A stretch of 10,295 bases of DNA, from the NCBI GenBank assembly GCA_025353985.1, contig JANXNT010000705.1, forward strand, positions 1 through 10,295. The letters run 5' to 3'. The translations under genes were made by a program, and so were the position numbers. Positions 7,559 to 10,295 of the stretch are shown here, in pieces; within the stretch, counting starts at the first letter, position 1, and each line of letters begins with the position of its first letter. Under the pieces are notes generated by a model that saw only the letters and a list, made by a program, of their open reading frames with translations, made no database searches and was not told where the DNA came from. The stretch comes from Limnoglobus sp. GTDB lineage: Bacteria > Planctomycetota > Planctomycetia > Gemmatales > Gemmataceae.

Positions 7559-8719
7559 ATGGTCGCCGTCGAACCGATGTTCCGTTGGGTATGCACATTC
7601 GGAATTGTCGCGCTGGGGGTGACGCTGAGCGCCACCGCACGCGGGCAGTCCCCCGATGGGCTGAAAGCCCCCGAAGGCAAACTCACGGTGTTGCCGTTGT
7701 TGCCCGACCCATTGAGCGCACCGGCCGCGAGTGCGATCAAACCGGCGTCGTTGACGACATCAATGACCGAGCCGTTCCGCGATAAGCAGATTCAGGTGGC
7801 GGCGTTTATTGGCACCGATACCGTCCTTACCGACGACGAAGTGTGGCAAATGGTCCGCCAGCGCGGCGATCAATTCAACGACCTAACCGGCGGCGAACGC
7901 GAGAACAAAGAGAAGGCGATTTACCGCGAGGAACTTCGCAAACTCATCGAACGCGAACTGATTATCACCGAGCTATTCGCGCGGATGCGTAAGAACAACG
8001 CGGGTGGCAAGATCGACGATATTATGGACAGTTCGCGCGACATCGCGGTGCGTCGCCTCGGCGAATATCGCAAGGGTAAGAACGTCACCGAGGAAGAATT
8101 CACGAAGATTCTGCGCTCGCAGGGCCTGACATACAAGGGATTACGCCGTCAACTCGAACGCGATGCGCTCGTGAGCATGTATCTCGAACAGTCGCTCAAA
8201 GACAAAGTCAAATTCATCACGCTCAACGACTTGTGGGATTACTATCTCGCGAACCCGAAAGAGTTCGCGCTCGAAGAACGCGTCAAGTGGCTCGATCTGT
8301 TCGTCAGCAATCAACGGTTCCGCACTCCCGAGGAAGCGAAAAAATTCGCCGACGGAATGTGGACGATGGCAATGGCCGGCGACGACTTCGTGCCACTCGT
8401 GAAGAAGTACGGCCAAGGCGACAGTAACCTGCGTAACGGCGAAGGCATCGGCACAAAACGCGGCGAGATCCTGCCCACCGAGATGGAACCGATGATCCTC
8501 GACATGGAAGCCGGACAGGTGAGTTCGCTGATGCAAACCGCCACCGGCTACCACCTCGTGAAAGTCGTCGAACGCGACAAGGGCGGCACCCGCCCATTCG
8601 ACGCCAAAGTGCAAACCGAAATCCGGGGCAAACTCTCAAGGCAAGTTCAAGAGAAAGAATACGCCAAGCTCGTCGACGAACTCTGGCGGAAATACCGCCC
8701 ACGGGCGATTGAGCCGTGA
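7559..8719 (+). CDS. Exported parvulin-type peptidyl-prolyl cis-trans isomerase (SurA/PpiC-like)
   Basis: Extracytoplasmic folding factor of the SurA/PrsA/PpiC class. The 386 residues start with a signal peptide (hydrophobic core about 11-25, possible cleavage near ARGQ at 27-30). A Pro/Ala-rich linker to about 70 follows. A charged, helical SurA_N-like chaperone region (about 85-235) contains LRKLIERELIITELFARM and EEEFTKILRSQGL. The parvulin domain spans about 240-340 with LVKKYGQGDSN, the GEGIGT loop, an ILPTEMEP...MEAGQVSSLM helix pair and the closing TGYHLVKVVER strand. A basic C-terminal helix ends the protein. It is alone on the plus strand, diverging from the LolA-like secreted protein, which would also depend on envelope folding. 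Isomerase activity is inferred from the domain, not shown. Confidence 0.88.
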   Translation: MVAVEPMFRWVCTFGIVALGVTLSATARGQSPDGLKAPEGKLTVLPLLPDPLSAPAASAIKPASLTTSMTEPFRDKQIQVAAFIGTDTVLTDDEVWQMVRQRGDQFNDLTGGERENKEKAIYREELRKLIERELIITELFARMRKNNAGGKIDDIMDSSRDIAVRRLGEYRKGKNVTEEEFTKILRSQGLTYKGLRRQLERDALVSMYLEQSLKDKVKFITLNDLWDYYLANPKEFALEERVKWLDLFVSNQRFRTPEEAKKFADGMWTMAMAGDDFVPLVKKYGQGDSNLRNGEGIGTKRGEILPTEMEPMILDMEAGQVSSLMQTATGYHLVKVVERDKGGTRPFDAKVQTEIRGKLSRQVQEKEYAKLVDELWRKYRPRAIEP

Positions 8720-8746
8720 TAAGAGTGGCGAGTGGGGCAGCAACTT

Positions 8747-8774
8747 CTGCTTGTAGCAGGCACATTCTATGTGC
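8747..8774. terminator. Tandem hairpins after the PPIase stop
   Basis: CTGC-TTGTA-GCAG (8747-8759) is followed directly by GCACAT-TCT-ATGTGC (8760-8774), a perfect 6-bp stem. They start 27 bases after the PPIase stop. No T-run follows, so this is not a classic intrinsic terminator; it may end or stabilise the mRNA. Confidence 0.3.
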
Positions 8775-8912
8775 TGTTGAGACAGTTTGCGGCATACGAC
8801 AAAGTGAGCAAGTCAGCCAACATCCGAACGGCACTACAAAAGCAAATACTCGCGCGGCATCGACGCTTAAAAGTAAGCTCGTCTTCGCGATAGGAAACGT
8901 GCCAAAATCGAG

Positions 8913-8985
<73 letters not shown>

Positions 8986-8994
8986 ATTTGCTAC

Positions 8995-9023
8995 TTTGTA
9001 TCGGCCCCGCTCGTTCGAGTCAA
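8995..9023 (-). promoter_or_regulatory. Sigma70-type promoter of the tRNA-Ala gene
   Basis: On the minus strand TTGACT (9018-9023) and TACAAA (8995-9000) are spaced exactly 17 bases, ending nine bases before the mature tRNA 5' end. Transcription would start a few bases before the tRNA, as is usual for tRNA genes. Confidence 0.65.
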
Positions 9024-9047
9024 TCCTCGGTTGGTGTTGTTTGTCAA

Positions 9048-9076
9048 GTGACGTGCCGTGCGAAAGACGGTATACT
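9048..9076 (+). promoter_or_regulatory. Putative promoter of the 77-aa antitoxin-like gene
   Basis: GTGACG (9048-9053), 17-base spacer, TATACT (9071-9076), with the start codon about 25 bases after the expected transcription start. It diverges from the tRNA promoter, the two -35 boxes being 24 bases apart. Confidence 0.5.
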
Positions 9077-9106
9077 ATCGTTGATGTCACCACCTGGAGA
9101 ACGAGA

Positions 9107-9340
9107 ATGTCGATCACAATTGCCGACGACCGCCTCGCTGCCGAATTCGCACTGCTTTCGGATACTGTCCAAGTCCGCGGGCCTAACGGAAAGATCATCG
9201 GCATATTCACCCCATCGCAAGCTCCGCCGATGCTGATCTCGGAAGAGGAACTGAAACGACGTTCGGACCCAAACTCGGGCAAATGGTTCACGGCAGCCGA
9301 AGTTGAGGCGAAACTGAAGAAACTACGATGTTCGAAGTGA
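9107..9340 (+). CDS. Small antitoxin-like protein (77 aa), no partner toxin seen
   Basis: The 77-residue product has an N-terminal half with short strands, VQVRGPNGKIIGIFTP, like the N-terminal dimer domain of small antitoxin-like proteins seen in planctomycetes and cyanobacteria. Its C-terminal half is charged and helical (SEEELKRRSD, then FTAAEVEAKLKKL), the usual place for toxin or operator contacts. The start ATG at 9107 has GGAGA six bases upstream and a promoter at 9048-9076; a longer reading from 8996 would begin inside the promoter region and is rejected. No toxin gene follows: the next gene is a kinase. An ATG overlapping its end opens a five-codon frame only. It could equally be a free-standing small regulator. 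The antitoxin link is by resemblance only. Confidence 0.75.
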   Translation: MSITIADDRLAAEFALLSDTVQVRGPNGKIIGIFTPSQAPPMLISEEELKRRSDPNSGKWFTAAEVEAKLKKLRCSK

Positions 9341-9456
9341 TTTAGAAGTTTACGTCACGCACTTTCGCACGTATTGTTTCCAATTCCCCCTCGCAACACG
9401 TCCTGCTGGCGGATAACCTATTTGCGTACGTTGAGTTGCAAACGGGGTTAACGTCC

Positions 9457-10295
9457 ATGTCACAGAAACAGCCCATTGAGGCGACGGTCGAATTTCTCGC
9501 AAGCCAGCACGAATCGTTGCCATCCGCTTCGGAAGAAACGGCGGCTTCGGAACCGGTTGCGAATTCGGAGATGCCACAATTCGCGCCGCCGACGGTGACG
9601 GGCGAGATCGGGCGGCTCGGCAAATATCGCATTCAAAAAGAACTCGGTCGCGGTGGTATGGGGGCGGTGTATCTTGCATTCGACGAACGCCTGCAACGCC
9701 AGATTGCATTCAAGGTGATGCTGCCGAAGTTCGCTGCGAACGCGAATGCGAAGGATCGTTTCCTTCGCGAAGCCCGTGCGGCGGCGCAGATCAGTTCGGA
9801 CTACGTTGTCAATATTCACGAAGCCGACGAGATCGATGGCACGCCTTACATCGCGCTTCAGTTGCTACAGGGCTATCCGCTCGATGAATATCTGAAAAAG
9901 AAGGGCACGCCGTCACTTCCGCAGATCATGCGCATCGGCAAAGAGATGGCAATCGGCCTCGCGGCTGCGCACAAATTGGGCTTGGTGCATCGCGACGTCA
10001 AGCCGGGTAACGTTTGGCTCGAAGCGCCGAATGGCCGCGTGAAGATTCTCGACTTCGGCTTGGCGAAGCCGGTCGAAGGGACCGAGAGTGCCGAACTGAC
10101 CGCGATGGGTGCGCTGGTGGGCACGCCCGCTTATATGGCTCCGGAACAAGCGCAAGGCCAACCGCTCGACGGTCGCGCCGACCTCTTCAGCGTCGGTTGC
10201 GTGTTGTACCGCTTGTGTACCGGCAAACCTCCGTTCGCGCGGCCGACGCTGATGAGCACTTTGATCGCAATCGCCACCGAAGAACCGAAGCCGGT
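9457..10295 (+). CDS. Hanks-type Ser/Thr protein kinase (C-terminus cut by window edge)
   Basis: Protein kinase of the PknB/Stk type; 279 residues are visible. After an acidic, Ala/Ser/Pro-rich N-terminus (1-50), the kinase domain starts at LGKYRIQKELGRGG. All main motifs are present: Gly-rich loop GRGGMG (64-69), ATP-anchoring Lys K86 in IAFKVM, helix-C Glu in REARAAA (E105), catalytic loop HRDVKPGN (D180, N185), DFG (199-201), activation segment GTPAYMAPEQ (222-231) and ADLFSVG. It should therefore be active. The domain end and any sensor, WD40 or membrane part lie beyond the window. The ATG at 9457 is chosen as the first before the domain; it lacks a good SD, and the frame is open back to a TAG at 9343. 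Targets and signal are unknown. Confidence 0.95.
   Translation, partial: MSQKQPIEATVEFLASQHESLPSASEETAASEPVANSEMPQFAPPTVTGEIGRLGKYRIQKELGRGGMGAVYLAFDERLQRQIAFKVMLPKFAANANAKDRFLREARAAAQISSDYVVNIHEADEIDGTPYIALQLLQGYPLDEYLKKKGTPSLPQIMRIGKEMAIGLAAAHKLGLVHRDVKPGNVWLEAPNGRVKILDFGLAKPVEGTESAELTAMGALVGTPAYMAPEQAQGQPLDGRADLFSVGCVLYRLCTGKPPFARPTLMSTLIAIATEEPKP

Noticed and set aside
6186..7622. Long plus-strand open frame (478 codons) over rluA and the LolA-like gene
   Set aside because: It runs antisense through two well-supported genes and a promoter gap, is rich in His, Arg and Phe as expected for an antisense shadow, and has no motif.

Overview
The window looks like a chromosomal stretch from a planctomycete, most likely of the Gemmataceae type. 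This is inferred from several things: a signal peptidase I with a zinc-ribbon insertion, a Hanks-type Ser/Thr kinase with a long disordered N-terminus, secreted proteins of the kind common in that group, generally high G+C, and start sites that often lack a clear Shine-Dalgarno (SD) sequence. No species marker is present.

Layout. The minus-strand block 1-2434 is lepA (elongation factor 4) followed two bases later by lepB (signal peptidase I, cut by the left edge), the same gene order as the classical lepA-lepB operon. From 2500 to 5437 lies a visibly A+T-richer accessory island. It is bounded by a perfect 21-bp direct repeat (2500-2520 and 5417-5437). On the plus strand it carries a two-gene unit, a Cys-rich unknown (140 aa) overlapping a DUF6575-like unknown (398 aa). 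On the minus strand it carries a COG4637/AAA_21-type ATPase split into two reading frames by an apparent single-base insertion in a homopolymer.

Right of the island, on the minus strand, are an S4-domain RluA-family pseudouridine synthase and a secreted LolA-like protein. A divergent promoter region (7401-7558) separates these from a plus-strand exported parvulin-type peptidyl-prolyl isomerase. A minus-strand tRNA-Ala(GGC) follows. Its strong promoter faces away from that of a 77-aa antitoxin-like small protein. The window ends inside a Ser/Thr protein kinase.

How the parts relate. If the island is removed at its repeats, rluA, lepA and lepB become one co-directional block with a 93-bp rluA-lepA gap and a single repeat copy. 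This suggests the island was inserted between rluA and lepA. The island encodes no recognisable integrase or transposase. Its ATPase start lies 39 bp after the rluA stop, so it may use rluA transcription. The rest is housekeeping: translation (lepA, rluA, tRNA), export (lepB, PPIase, LolA-like) and signalling (kinase). The possible new system is the island trio. Any defence role for it is a hypothesis only.
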